Positions 1-30,496 of a stretch of DNA of 64,000 nucleotides are shown piece after piece (within the stretch, counting starts at the first letter, position 1; every line of letters begins with the position of its first letter). The translations under genes were made by a program, and so were the position numbers. The notes under the pieces were generated by a model. The model worked only from the letters and a program-made list of their open reading frames with translations, searched no databases and had not been told where the DNA came from. Source of the DNA: Syngnathus acus (taxonomy: Eukaryota > Chordata > Actinopteri > Syngnathiformes > Syngnathidae); assembly GCF_901709675.1 (NCBI RefSeq), contig NC_051100.1:12506286-12570285 (forward strand), written 5' to 3'.

Positions 1-176
1 CTCGAATGTGACAAGACCAGTTTGGATTTCTAAACAATGCGACGGCTGACAAAATAGCAGCGGGCTGAGTCGTTCGGTGTTTCAGGCAATATGAGAAGCT
101 GCTTGATGCTTCAGGACTCACTGGACGGACAGCGCTTCACAGTGCAGGTATGAAAAACGACAAACAAGCTAGTCAC

Positions 177-19070
<18,894 letters not shown>

Positions 19071-19490
19071 CTTAGTAACGACAACAATTGCGCCCGAGTG
19101 TCCAACCAAACAAAAACAAAACAAAACAAACAAACAAACAAACAAACAAACAAACAAACAAACAAACAAACAAACAAACTTCAAGGCACGAACACAAAGT
19201 GCGTGGGGATTGCAGGCTGAAGAGTGAAGGTGAGTCGGGCGGCAGCAGTTCGACGGACGGACGGACACTCGCTTGTGGACCCGGGCAGAGCCGTACAATC
19301 TCGGAGCACTGCCGAGGATTGTACAGTCTCTCCCCACAAAGGAGTTCCACAAGGGCTGCTGGAAAAAACAGGCTGACGTCCGTACGCTCGGCCACTGATT
19401 GCACTTTGCCACTGACAAACTGACTGACTGACGGAGCGAGCGACTGGCAGTGGAGTTGCAGCTCCTCAGCGCTCATTGGCTACAAATCAC
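19071..19490 (-). promoter_or_regulatory. epas1: epas1 5' leader and probable core promoter
   Basis: Between the ATG and 19,490 lie a (TTTG)n tract (19,113-19,180), the IRE, and an inverted CCAAT box (gccaat on the minus strand near 19,478). The CCAAT box suggests transcription starts roughly 50-100 bp inside it. No convincing TATA box was found. Confidence 0.5.
19293..19324 (-). promoter_or_regulatory. epas1: Iron-responsive element in the epas1 5' leader
   Basis: Read on the minus strand: a 7-bp lower stem (GTACAAT with ATTGTAC), one unpaired C, a 5-bp upper stem (CTCGG with CCGAG), the loop CAGTGC, and one extra T on the 3' side before the upper stem closes. This is the IRE pattern (CAGUGN loop, bulged C five pairs below). 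The extra 3' nucleotide is also a feature of the mammalian EPAS1 IRE, which IRP1 binds to repress translation when iron is low. It lies about 220 nt before the ATG and shows this stretch is transcribed leader. Confidence 0.92.
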
Positions 19491-19583
19491 GGGAAGGGAA
19501 CGCCCCCCGTGTAGCTGGCCCTGCCTCCAAAAACCTGCACTTCCATGTTTTTCATGCCACAGGTAGCAGGAGGCTAAACTTGA

Positions 19584-19612
19584 GTTGTTGTTGTTGTTGT
19601 TGTTGTTGTTTT
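19584..19612. repeat. TTG trinucleotide microsatellite
   Basis: Nine or so TTG units upstream of epas1. Confidence 0.9.
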
Positions 19613-20459
19613 TATATACATATTTTAAAAAGGTCACAAAAACGTTTTTTATTAAAGGAAAAAACACAAGACCAATTTTACTTGCTTTATTACCTGCTTT
19701 ACCTCTTCATGGGAGACTTATCTCTACCGCCAATTGGAGCGCGCATGTCAGGTTTTTAGTACATCTGCTTTGGATCTTTTTGTTCCGGTAGGATATCTGA
19801 TCTCCCAGCTTGGTTTGCGATTTGTGCTTTTGGGGACGATGCCAGTGATTGGAACAGAAGCTTTACAAAATGTGGTTGGCGATCAATAAAAGCGTGCAGG
19901 AAAAACAACTCGACAAGTTTGTTGATCGTGACGTCATGGGAGTTTGTCAGTAAATGAAAAATCACCTCACATCCACATCGTATGGAACACCAAACGGTGT
20001 CAAATGAGTAAATATGATGTAAAGACGCTACAATCGGAGTATACGACGCAAAAGATGATATCAAAGGTCACAAGAGCGGTGGAAAGAACATTAAATGTGC
20101 TCAAAAAACTATATATTACAGGTAACTATGCGATATATTCATATTGTATATAAAATAAAATAAGTGGCTTAAAGGCATGAAATGTGAAAATAAGATACAG
20201 CATCAAATAGAAATACATTGTGCATATAAATCTTGGCCGCTGGCTAAGGTGGGAACGCCAGCAAGAGCAGGAGCCTGTAAACATGTTGCACGCTGTGTAA
20301 GAACATTAAATGGGATCTGTGCTGGGTGTATTAAAAAAGTCCAACGACAATAAATCAACAAACGCTTCTTTCACATCTGAACATTGCAGTCTTGTTCTCG
20401 TTGAATCCATTCGCCTCAGCTGTATGTGTGTGCGTGTGTGCGCGTGTATGTTTGTGCGT

Positions 20460-20611
20460 GCTGACGATGCAAGGCTTGAGGGGCGGTTGCATCTTGCGTC
20501 CCTCCAGCGGTGCCCGGTCGATTTCTCAGAAAAGGGGCGGAGCTTGAAGGCGTCCTCGGGGCCGTCAGCTGCCACGCAACCCAGACGCTTGCTGGGACTT
20601 TTGGTCATGAA
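20460..20611 (-). pseudogene. prkce: Decayed protein kinase C epsilon C-terminal exon
   Basis: The minus strand reads MTKSPSKRLGCVAADGPEDA then FKLRPF, close to the end of the catalytic domain of novel PKCs, best matching PRKCE. The text then continues in another frame as EID, with a stop codon just before it, and later KMQPPLKP. So there is one frameshift and one nonsense codon. The base before TTC-ATG is C instead of the expected acceptor G. PRKCE lies next to EPAS1 in vertebrates, and position and strand fit that order. Inference: remnant of a prkce duplicate. Confidence 0.75.
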
Positions 20612-20714
20612 GTGAAAAACAAAAGATCAGCGAGTGAGCGTGCACGGACAAGGTCTCATGATGCCAATTTCTTTCCTAATCAGATGCAAGAATTGACACG
20701 CACCTCATCGCGCT

Positions 20715-20792
20715 TCCAAAAATGTCCTGCAGGTTTTGACATTTGTCAGCGCACTTCCAAAATTGTCCTGCGGGTTTCGACGTTTGTCAGAT
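20715..20792. repeat. Short tandem duplication
   Basis: Two adjacent copies of a unit of about 40 bp built around cttccaaaa, tgtcctgc and gacatttgtcag. Confidence 0.7.
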
Positions 20793-21176
20793 CAAATCAC
20801 CGCGCAAACATTTTGTCATTGTCCACCATGTTGTCCAGCTTCAAGTCCCTGGAGGACACAAACAATGACTCTTCTCACAAGCTCATCTCAGCTTTCACAG
20901 CGATTTAAAATAAAGCGCCCGTGCGATTCCGCGATTGCCACCAAATCAGAAAGTTGGCCACACTGGCTGTGCCTCTCCATTTACAGCATGCTTGTTTGTC
21001 TAAGGCCATTGGTCAAAAAGATTCAGTATCTGGGACAGACGCCACCACTAGATAGAAATCGGGCATTTAACTGCTTGTATTGCGTGTGGTCCGCTCTGAT
21101 AATCTCAGTCCCATATAATCACAAATCAGGTCAGAAAAACAAAGAATGTTTCCAAAGAGTTTAGGAAACTTTTTCA

Positions 21177-21290
21177 ATGCATCCTCCTTAAAAGCGCTAG
21201 TTAATAACCAACGATGGCCGCGCAATGCTACTTGAGCTCAGCCAGAAGATTTGGACTCCAGCTCCACGACAAAAACAATCGTTGACGTTA
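21177..21290. repeat. 112-bp duplicated non-coding block, copy 1
   Basis: Begins gcatcctccttaaaagcgct and ends near gacaaaaacaatcgtt. It matches 22,077-22,188 in the same orientation with scattered substitutions. Not coding in any frame. Confidence 0.85.
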
Positions 21291-22076
21291 AGAAAACACT
21301 CGCTTTGGACAATATAATTTAGCATAACCCGAGGCCAAAGGATAATCTGAGAGGATAGTTCTGTAAAACATTGCCATCGTTGACAGGGAACGGCAAAAGT
21401 GGGACAAAAACCGTCCGATTGTCTTCAAGTTTTAATGAATGCCTTTTATTGGTATTATATGTACCCGTGGACAACAAGATTAAAAGCAGCTCCAGTTCGT
21501 ACCCATAATTTTGATTTGACTTTATTAATTCATGCTTGCAGTGGAGCCAAAAAAAAAGGCCCGACTGAAGAAACAGCAGAACTTTACAATAACAACAAAC
21601 AGTAAAATATTGAATATTTAAAAACAAAACAATGCAGTAGTGCACATCAGTGGGGATGGAAAAAGAAATACTTTTAACTCATTCACTGCCATGGACGTGT
21701 ATATTGGTCAAGCGGAATTCAACCGTTTGCTGCCAATGCCGAAAATATTCTTTGTGTCACGATTAGGCGGTGAAAGTTGGCATCGGGTCTTCGGTAGAAT
21801 GCGTGCCCCCCCAGGTTACCAGGCGACAGTGGCGGGAGGAGGAGGAGAGGGAGGGGCACTCGAGCACAGGAGATAAGAGTTGACGTGTTGAGAGACGACA
21901 GAGTCGATGCTGAATGTGGCCGCTCGGCGCTTGATGGTTGATTGCAAGAAAAATGTCAACATTGCCACTGCCGCCCTTCAGCCGCCTGGACAAGCCCTAG
22001 GCGGAGAGGCAGGGAGGTGGGGAGGCGGGGCCGCCGCTCTCACATGCTGAGGGAACATCTCTTTCTGTTTTTTCCA

Positions 22077-22188
22077 TTGCATCCTCCTTAAAAGCGCTAG
22101 CTAAAAAACTATGATGGCCACGCAATGCTACTTGAACTCAGCCAGAAGATTTGGAGTCCAGCTCCACGGCAAAGACAATCGTTTTTTA
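22077..22188. repeat. 112-bp duplicated non-coding block, copy 2
   Basis: Second copy of the block at 21,177, 900 bp away and in direct orientation, starting with the same gcatcctccttaaaagcgct. Confidence 0.85.
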
Positions 22189-23454
22189 CATACTGCTTAT
22201 ACGAAGAAATGGAGTTTGATTTAATCAGCCAGCATTCCCATGAAGCTCGGCAAATCCATTCGAGGTGATTAGTTGCGCACTATTACAGGAATTTAGTTGA
22301 CACTCTTGGCGAGATCTGTTTCAGAGTTCACCTTTCTCACATTCCCCACGCACGCATGGCATTCACTTGTCTTACTGGTCCATGAGAAAAAGAAAACGTG
22401 AAGTTCATAGCTCATCGCTTCATAGTATGCGTTTACAATGTGTGCGTGATGTCAGGAACTCTGAGTGGCGGCTGTCGGGGGTGACAATTGCTGCATCAGC
22501 AAGGCGAGCTGAACAAAAGCAGCCGTCGGAAGAACCTGCTGCGTCGTGTCACCGCTCGCTCAGTCACAAGGAAGCGACTTAAGCGCATCGGTGACCGCCA
22601 GAGGCTGGCAAATTGCACGACCGCCGCCAGCATTTTCAGATGATCTGAACGAAAAGCAGCTACCCTGAATTTCATTTTGGAAATCAGTTCATTTGCTCTA
22701 CATGAATATTGCAGAAAACTACGGAACAAAACCAAGAAGAGTGTCAGCGTGCGCTTTTTGATTCGCTGACAGAGGGACCATTCGAGCAACGAGATGATGG
22801 CTCGCTTAGCTTGGTCCACCAGGAACCAGCACTTGATGCAAATGCAGGCCAGCGTATGGGAAATCGCCTTCCACGTTGTTTAGGAACACGCACGCACGCA
22901 CGCACGTACGCTCGCAGCAATCAAGTTGAATTGAGGACGTTTCCTGTTTGCTGTTGATCTTGGAGAGATATTTTTCCATGACATCCTGATGACACTTTGA
23001 CAGCAAAGCCCTCTCAACAGCACGCGCGCTCACGCACACGCAACACATCTATATCCGTGTTGAGAACCATCTGGCTCAACATTGCAAGGCCTCCTTGTGT
23101 GACTTCCCTGACGATATGTGCAAATTTGGTCTACTTGTGTGTGCTGCTTGTTGCAAACAAGGCCATCGCCCTTTGCCGTTGTATCAGCAGGGGGCAATCA
23201 ATCAAAGTGTAAATCAGAAAGTAAATCGGAATTGCTGTTGACTGGGATGCTTTGGTGATTTGCGTTGGAATGTTGGAGACTTATTTCTGCTGTATTTGGA
23301 CTTCCCCTCGGTTGGAGTCCACGAGGTTCTTTGGGTTCATGCAAGTTTACGCACATATCTGATGGAGCTGCTAAACCCGACTGAACCGGACGACTTCTTG
23401 TTGAACATCTCACTGTCCGCATGTGTTTCCGACCTTTTCTTGAAAACTCGATGG

Positions 23455-23640
23455 TAGGGTTGTAACGATACCAGAATTTCAATAGTTACAATACCTGTGA
23501 TTTTTCACGATTCTCGATACTAATTCGGTACCACGGGAAAAACAACAAAACAACAGAACCTACTTACTTTTAAAATCACGAATCCATCTGCTATAGCCAA
23601 AAGGCTTGCGCGCACACCCTCAACATGTGCCCAAACAGGT
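23455..23640. repeat. Uninterrupted copy of the dispersed repeat at 12,482
   Basis: Contains gataccagaatttcaatag, tcggtaccacggg, ctacttacttttaaaat and gcgcgcacaccctcaacatg in order. It serves as the empty site for the MITE inserted in the intron 1 copy. Confidence 0.8.
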
Positions 23641-23921
23641 AGTGGCATTCAACCCAGTGTCCATGAATTAACACGTCAAGGTGTGTGTGTGTGTGTGTAA
23701 AAACACAGCCGCTCACAAAAAACAACTCGAAAGGTGCCAAGAATCCAGCAGCAAGAGGGAACATGCCGCTTTTGATTGGTGAAAAAAAGCCATCAATGAC
23801 AGGCGCCGTCCTGAACCCGGTGCTTGTTTCATCCAGTCTTGATGTCATGCATGAGCTCGACTCTTGGCGGACGAGCAAAACACGACGAGATCCAAAACAA
23901 GCTTCCGGCTGGAGCAATGGC

Positions 23922-24000
23922 GGTGGCAGCAACGGCGGCGGCAACGGCGGCGGCAACGGCGGTGGCAACGGCGGTGGCAACGGCGGTGGCAGCGGCTGCA
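23922..24000. repeat. GGCGGYAAC minisatellite
   Basis: Tandem units of 12 bp (ggcggtggcaac and variants). A long plus-strand open frame crosses it but shows no conserved domain, so it is treated as a repeat only. Confidence 0.8.
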
Positions 24001-24093
24001 GCGCTCCTACGTCTGCCCCGGTGGGTTCGTTGACATGCAGACATCAGAAAATCGTCAGATCAGATCAGGAGATTGGATCTCCGAGCGCCAGCT

Positions 24094-24155
24094 CTGGAAC
24101 ATCAGATTGCCGCCATTCACGAACGCCATCACCAAGAACAGCCGATCGTGGAAGA
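24094..24155 (-). pseudogene. prkce: Decayed protein kinase C kinase-lobe exon fragment
   Basis: After a gtggcag acceptor the minus strand reads FHDRLFLVMAFVNGGNLMFQ, the hinge of novel PKC kinases (family form has Glu and Asp where this has Ala and Asn). Similarity stops after Gln, and no donor or continuation is seen. Together with 20,460-20,611 it lies in the expected order for a prkce gene on the minus strand. No other PKC exons could be recognised between or upstream. Confidence 0.6.
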
Positions 24156-24309
24156 CTGCCACTCGTCGCTTTTCCATACATGTCGGGTCCATCCCGTGTG
24201 AATTTGGCCGAGAGGTGGACCGGTTGCCAGCCGATGGCGCACAAACTGCGAGCTCCCGCTTGGCTATTGTTGAGAGCAAAGGGCCACCTGTTCCGAAATA
24301 ACACATTTG

Positions 24310-27300
24310 CTGAAATTAATTTTGAGGTTGTAATTTTGTCATCACAGAGAATTTATGACATTCATTTATGTGACCACACCAACCATGTTAATGACTTCAC
24401 TGACAATCACTGAAAATGCCAACTTGCAACCCAAGTATCTGCCGGTATTTCCATTTTCCAATGATGACTTCTACAACGTTCCTGGAAAATCACAATGTCC
24501 CATCAGTTTAACGACGCCTGCGCCGGTCACCGATCAATGTCCGAGCGCATTGAGACAACAGACGGGTCGCTGGTCGGCGGCTGGCCACGTGTAGACCAAA
24601 ACGGATGGGACGCCGGGCGCGTTGCATAAGAGGAGCACATATGAGGCAGAATTTGAGCGACAGGAGACAACAATGATCCAATGCCTTGACATCCGCGCGA
24701 CACCCTTCCTGCGCATACACAATACTGGACAACGGCCCGCCACCTCTGTTCTCTTGCTGCCAAAAATGGACCTTCCTGAATTCCAGCTTGCTTTCTTCAT
24801 TAAGGAAGCGTGCGTGTGCTCGCGCATGTGTGTGATATAAACAGCAGTGTATATAAGAGTCCGAGTATCTCCTCCGGGCCATTGTGTGAGGCCTGTGGGA
24901 AGTCCCTTGAACAATCGACAGTCATCCCTCGCTCGTCGTCAAAGACACGCAAGACACCAAAGCCACGTTCATCTTGTACATAAATTGTCCCGTTGGTTGC
25001 TATGGTGACATTCATTGAAAGCATCTTACGCAAGAGTGGCACATCTGTCTGAACCACTGGGCTCTCTCTCGCTCTCTCGTTGGCTTGCTCGGCCCTCCCT
25101 CCCTGTGCCTTGTGTGACTTTAAACAGGAAGTGGAAATAGTTTTGTTTCAATGTGCTCTCCGTTCCCGACTTGAGGCGCCGCCCAGTCAAACGCCAAACA
25201 ACATTTCTCTCATGGCGCCTGCACGACACATAACCGTGTGTTTTACGGCGACGCAGAGGAGCTGCTTGCCTTTTGAACCGGAGTGCCGATAGATGCAGTC
25301 GTGTTTTCAACACTCCTTTCGAGCTTCAAAACAATTGTTTAGGGTTTGGCTCCATGACTCACATAAGCACGCTTTGATTCGAGTCAAAAACATGCTCACG
25401 CATGATGAACGGCGATCGTCCACCAAACCAAACCAAAAAAACACTTTTTTTGACAAGTTGTTGACTTATTTTCAGCGGAACACTGCGAGCGATTAGCGCT
25501 CAGCCTCATCCCGCCAAAGATGACCTCGCTGATTTCCACGTGCTCATTCTACCGCTTCAACTTGTGCGTGCGTGCGGGCTTGGAAGCTCGTCAAGAATTT
25601 GTCCTTAGAACAAAAAAATCCCCTCCTGACTGCTGACTTTGTTCCTGCACTTGTGCGGTCAGTTAGCACAACATGCAAAGAGCAACACTTGAAGAAACGG
25701 CTATTTGAAGCCATGCGTGACGATGCGGGCATCGCAGGACGTCTGCTTGTATCTTGACAGCGTGTCTGGATGACGCTGTCCTCGGACGCTTTGTACGTAA
25801 GATGAAAAATAGCCTGTTGGCTACTTCTGGAGCATCTACAGAAATGTGCAGTGATGTACACTGTCCCCGTCAAACAAATAATTATTGTGTACAATTGCAC
25901 AAATGCTACGAATTTGATCAAAGCGTTGTACCGGGAAACGGAAGGCGACCTCAGCAGCACTTAAAAGGGCCCACGCACCCTCCATATGCTGCTGGAAATT
26001 GTCACGCTCACCTTGGGTTGTTCTTTCTTGCTTGTCGTAAGGAACGATGAATTCCTGATTATGTCGTTTAGCATCGTCAGCTCACCTGTAAGTGAGCTGC
26101 GGGAAATGAGCAAAGCCCTCAGGCATTTGGAAGCCTCAAACAGTATTGTTTGTCATTGCAATTATTTTTTCTGTTCATTTGGCGCTTCAGGTTGTTGATG
26201 AAAGTAATTTACCAAAACTCTCTGTTAGCTCATCTTAGTCTTGTGCTAGCATGTACGCTACATGGCAAGCCTTTGTTAAACCGCATGCATTTCACTGAAC
26301 CATTTAAAATTGATTTGTGTTACGTTCCAGACGGTACCACCGCAATAGTTTTCAGTAGAATGCGGTTGCCGCTACCATTGCGTAACCGTATTTACATTTC
26401 TGCGCTGTAATTAGGCTGATAAGGAGAACCGGCGCGATGCCAGAGTTGATTGGAAGGGGGACGGTGAGCAAGGGCGGGGGGGCAAAGTTGACAGGAAGTC
26501 TTGGACCCCCCCAAAAATTGTCTGCCATGACTAAAAGAGCAGCTATTGGGATTCAATCCAAAAAATGTATCAGGAGTGTAAACAAAGGTGTCGCCTCATT
26601 TTTAGTTGGCAGAGCAGACATTATGCAAGACCTCAGAACCAGGAAGTGCACGCGTTTGTGTGTGTATAGTGTATACATTGTGTCTCTGAGGGCCTGTTTA
26701 TTGTGATCGCATGGTGTGCGGAGATTATGTGTGTGCGAGAGTGTGTGTGTGCGTGTGTGTGTTTGTGTGTGTGTGTTGAAGTGGCGGGTAGGTGGGTCTA
26801 TACAAAACACATGATAAGTATCAAAAGTGTTACATAAGCAGCCAGAATATCCCTTTGTCTGAAGCCACTGTGCGTGTGTGTGTACGTGCGCGTGATGGCG
26901 ACTCAACGGGCACGATCAAATTCGTCATGTGACTTTCCAGTCACCCAGCATGTGTGAAGTGTATGTGTGTGCGTGTGTGTGTGCGTGTGTGTGTGTGTGT
27001 GTGCGTGTGTGTGTGGGGGTGCGTGTGTGTGCATGTTGTTTGTGTTTGCTGTGCGAGCGACACAACAGGAATGCATTATTTCTGCAGTAGACGCCGTCAC
27101 GCAATGTTCCAGAACCTTCTAAGAAAACAAACATGACATCTCAATTTTTGACCTCTGCCACTGCGTCACAACTGAGGTATACTTTGTCCAAATTTTGTTT
27201 TTCAGTAAACAAAAGCAAAACATATTGTTGTATTGCTTTGAATAGCCATTTCAGGGTTTCAGAGGTTTAGTCCAAGTCCAGCAGAACACATATTCCAAAC

Positions 27301-27590
27301 AGAACTGGATGGACATGCATGGAAACAAAAATGGATTCAGAGCAAGAATGGAAGTGGAACTGGATCCAGAATACAGAAACGGCATGGAGACTAGGTACAA
27401 ACGCAACTAGAACGCACAGTGGATCACAAATGCATTTGGAACCAAGCTGGCACAAGAACATGTTTGGAAAACAGATCTGGATCCAAATGGCAGTACTCCG
27501 AGATCATCAGCCAAATTTGCGACACTTTGCACGACATCTTTTATGGACGCAATGTGTATATGTGTGTGTGTGGTGTGTGGTGTGTGTGTA
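24310..27590. other. Intergenic stretch without recognised gene
   Basis: Holds TG microsatellites at 26,738-26,779, 26,961-27,030 and 27,556-27,590. Open frames are short and match nothing recognised. Confidence 0.6.
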
Positions 27591-27983
27591 TACAGTGCCT
27601 TGCGAAGGTATTCGGCCCCCTTGAACTTTTCAACATTTCGCCACATTTCAGGCTTCAAACATAAAGATATAAAATTTAAATTTTTTGTCAAGAATCAACA
27701 ACAAGTGGGACACAATCGTGAAGTGGAACGAAATTTATTGGATAATTTAAACTTTTTTAACAAATAAAAAACTGAAAAGTGGGGCGTGCAATATTATTCG
27801 GCCCCTTTACTTTCAGTGCAGCAAACTCACTCCAGAAGTTCAGTGAGGATCTTTGAATGATCCAATGTTGTCCTAAATGACTGATGATGATAAATAGAAT
27901 GCTCCTTTGTGTAATCAAGTCTCCGTATAAATGCACCTGCTCTTTGATAGTCTCAGGGTTCTGTTTAAAGCGCAGAGAGAACC

Positions 27984-28238
27984 ATGAAGACAAAGGAACA
28001 CACCAGGCAGGTCCGAGATACTGTTGTGGAGAAGTTTAAAGCCGGATTTGGATACAAAAAGATTTCCCAAGCTTTAAACATCTCAAGGAGCACTGTGCAA
28101 AGCAATTATATTGAAATGGAAGGAGTATCAGACCACTGCAAATCTACCAAGACCCGGCCGTCCCTCCAAACTTTCATCTCAAACAAGGAGAAGACTGATC
28201 AGAGATGCAGCCAAGAGGCCCATGATCACTCTGGATGA
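27984..28238 (+). pseudogene. Second copy of the Tc1 transposase N-terminus
   Basis: The 84 residues are identical to those of 29,519-29,265 on the other strand, including the same frameshifted continuation (YIEMEGVSDHCKS). The copy ends where an internal deletion joins it to the 3' part of the gene. Confidence 0.9.
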
Positions 28239-28500
28239 ACTGCAGACCTGAATCCAATCGAGAATCTGTGGAAAAAAAATAAATTACTTTGCGAAAGTAT
28301 TCGGCCCCCTTGAACCTTTCAACATTTCGCCACATTTCAGGCTTCAAGCATAAAGATATAAAATTTTAATTTTTTGTCAAGAATCAACAACAAGTGGGAC
28401 ACAATCGTGAAGTGGAACGAAATTTATTGGATAATTTAAACTTTTTTAACAAATAAAAAACTGAAAAGTGGGGCGTGCAATATTATTCGGCCCCCTTGCG

Positions 28501-29519
28501 CTAATACTTTGTAGCGCCACCTTTTGCTGCAATTACAGCTGCAAGTCGCTTGGGGTATGTCTCTATCAGTTTTGCACATCGAGAGACTGGAATTCTTGCC
28601 CATTCTTCCTTGCAAAACAGCTCGAGCTCAGTGAGGTTGGATGGAGAGCGTTTGTGAACAGCAGTCTTCAGCTCTTTCCACAGATTCTCGATTGGATTCA
28701 GGTCTGGACTTTGACTTGGCCCTTCTAACACCTGGATATGTCTATTTGTGAACCATTCCATTGTAGATTTGGCTTTATGTTTTGGATCATTGTCGTGTTG
28801 GAAGATAAATCTCCGTCCCAGTCTCAGGTCTTTTGCAGACTCCAACAGGTTTTCTTCCAGAATGGTCCTGTATTTGGCTCCATTCATCTTCCCATCAATT
28901 TTAGCCAACTTCCCTGTCCCTGCTGAAGAAAAGCACGCCCAAACCATGATGCTGCCACCACCATGTTTGACAGTGGGGATGGTGTGTTCAGGATGATGAG
29001 CTGTGTTGCTTTTACGCCAAACATATCGTTTTGCACTGTGGCCAAAAAGTTCGATTTTGGTTTCATCTGACCAGAGCACCTTCTTCCACGTTTGGTGTGT
29101 CTCCCAGGTGGCTTGTGGCAAACTTTAAACGAGACTTTTTATGGATATCTTTGAGAAATGGCTTTCTTCTTGCCACACTTCCATAAAGGCCAGATTTGTG
29201 CAGTGCACGACTGATTGTTGTCCTATGGACAGACTCTCCCACCTCAGCTGTAGTTATCTGCAGTTCATCCAGAGTGATCATGGGCCTCTTGGCTGCATCT
29301 CTGATCAGTCTTCTCCTTGTTTGAGATGAAAGTTTGGAGGGACGGCCGGGTCTTGGTAGATTTGCAGTGGTCTGATACTCCTTCCATTTCAATATAATTG
29401 CTTTGCACAGTGCTCCTTGAGATGTTTAAAGCTTGGGAAATCTTTTTGTATCCAAATCCGGCTTTAAACTTCTCCACAACAGTATCTCGGACCTGCCTGG
29501 TGTGTTCCTTTGTCTTCAT
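28501..29519 (-). pseudogene. Tc1 transposase, frameshifted
   Basis: DDE transposase of the Tc1/mariner family. The helix-turn-helix N-terminus (MKTKEHTRQVRDTVVEKFKA) runs from 29,519, the second part (PRPGRPSKLSSQTRRRLIRD) is in another frame down to 29,063, and the catalytic part in a third frame down to 28,501. Catalytic motifs seen: WSDETK, FQHDNDPKHKA and NPIENLWKELK, the D,D,E set. At least two frameshifts break it. The C-terminus ends VIAAKGGATKY. Confidence 0.9.
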
Positions 29520-29937
29520 GGTTCTCTCTGCGCTTTAAACAGAACCCTGAGACTATCAAAGAGCAGGTGCATTTATACGCAGACTTGATTACACACAGGT
29601 GGATTCTATTTATCATCATCAGTCATTTAGGACAACATTGGATCATTCAAAGATCCTCACTGAACTTCTGGAGTGGGTTTGCTGCACTGAAAGTAAATGG
29701 GCCGAATAATATTGCACGCCCCACTTTTCAGTTTTTTATTTGTTAAAAATGTTTAAATTATCCAATAAATTTCGTTCCACTTCACGATTGTGTCCCACTT
29801 GTTGTTGATTCTTGACAAAAAAATTAAAATTTTATATCTTTATGTTTGAAGCGTGAAATGTGGCGAAATGTTGAAAGGTTCGAGGGGGCCGAATACTTTC
29901 GCAAGGCACTGTATATGTATATATATATATATATATA

Positions 29938-30480
29938 CCGTTTTTCCCATGTATAATGCGCAAAATTTAACTAATTTATTGGCCTAAAATCTGGGGTGCG
30001 CATTATACATGGGTACAATTTTCTTTTTCTTTTTTGACACTCAGCTATATAAAGAGCGAGAGTTCAGTTCTCTACCTAAATGCGTATTACAGGTAATATT
30101 TTATTTCACAACACTTTGCCTTGTTCCTTTCTTCTCTGCTGTTCACTTCAAACACGCTCCATACGAACACAATGCTCTCGTATCAGACGCTTGCTCGATC
30201 ACCTGCTCGTTTGCTGTCACAATGTACCCTACACAAATCCGAAACATTTCTTCGCTATCGAGTTTGCTAGCGCATGCGCAGTGATACTGACCGGCAGAAT
30301 AACAACCGGTTGTTCCCAAAGATGATATTTTTTCTGGAATAATTTTACGTTTACGGACTTAAGTAGGAGTCAAAATTTGGGTGCGTATTATACATGGGTA
30401 CAGGCTTTTTTCCAGCATCGACATGCCATTTTTAGGGTGCGTATTATACATGGGGGTGCATTATACATGGAAAAAAACGG
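29938..30480. mobile_element. TA-flanked MITE
   Basis: 543 bp with inverted ends CCGTTTTTCCCATGTATAAT and ATTATACATGGAAAAAAACG, flanked by TA inside a TA-rich tract next to the Tc1 end. Internal copies of gcattatacatggg occur. Non-coding. Confidence 0.85.
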
Positions 30481-30496
30481 TATATACATATATATA

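Larger units (their letters stand above)
27593..29921 (-). mobile_element. Tc1-like transposon with foldback rearrangement
   Basis: Bounded by TA and inverted termini CAGTGCCTTGCGAAGG / GCAAGGCACTG. The main copy runs leftward from 29,921 to an inner terminal repeat at about 28,283. A second partial copy of the same 5' end (27,593 to about 28,240) points the other way, so about 650 bp at each side are reverse complements. The left copy then jumps to a short piece of the transposase 3' part (aatccaatcgagaatctgtg, 28,252-28,271). Confidence 0.9.

Noticed and set aside
1-176. Next epas1 exon
   Set aside because: No acceptor followed by recognisable EPAS1 text was found, so this is treated as intron 11.
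22806-23048. Minus-strand frame with NNVEGDFPY considered as a PKC exon
   Set aside because: Resemblance to the PKC segment before VLYPVWL is too weak and lacks splice borders.
23685-24413. 242-codon plus-strand frame with Gly-Asn repeats
   Set aside because: It spans a microsatellite, a GGC minisatellite and the antisense of a PKC exon remnant, with no domain or promoter.
24800-25057. Minus-strand 85-codon frame near the PKC remnant
   Set aside because: Tested as a further PKC exon; no kinase, C1 or C2 motif was found.
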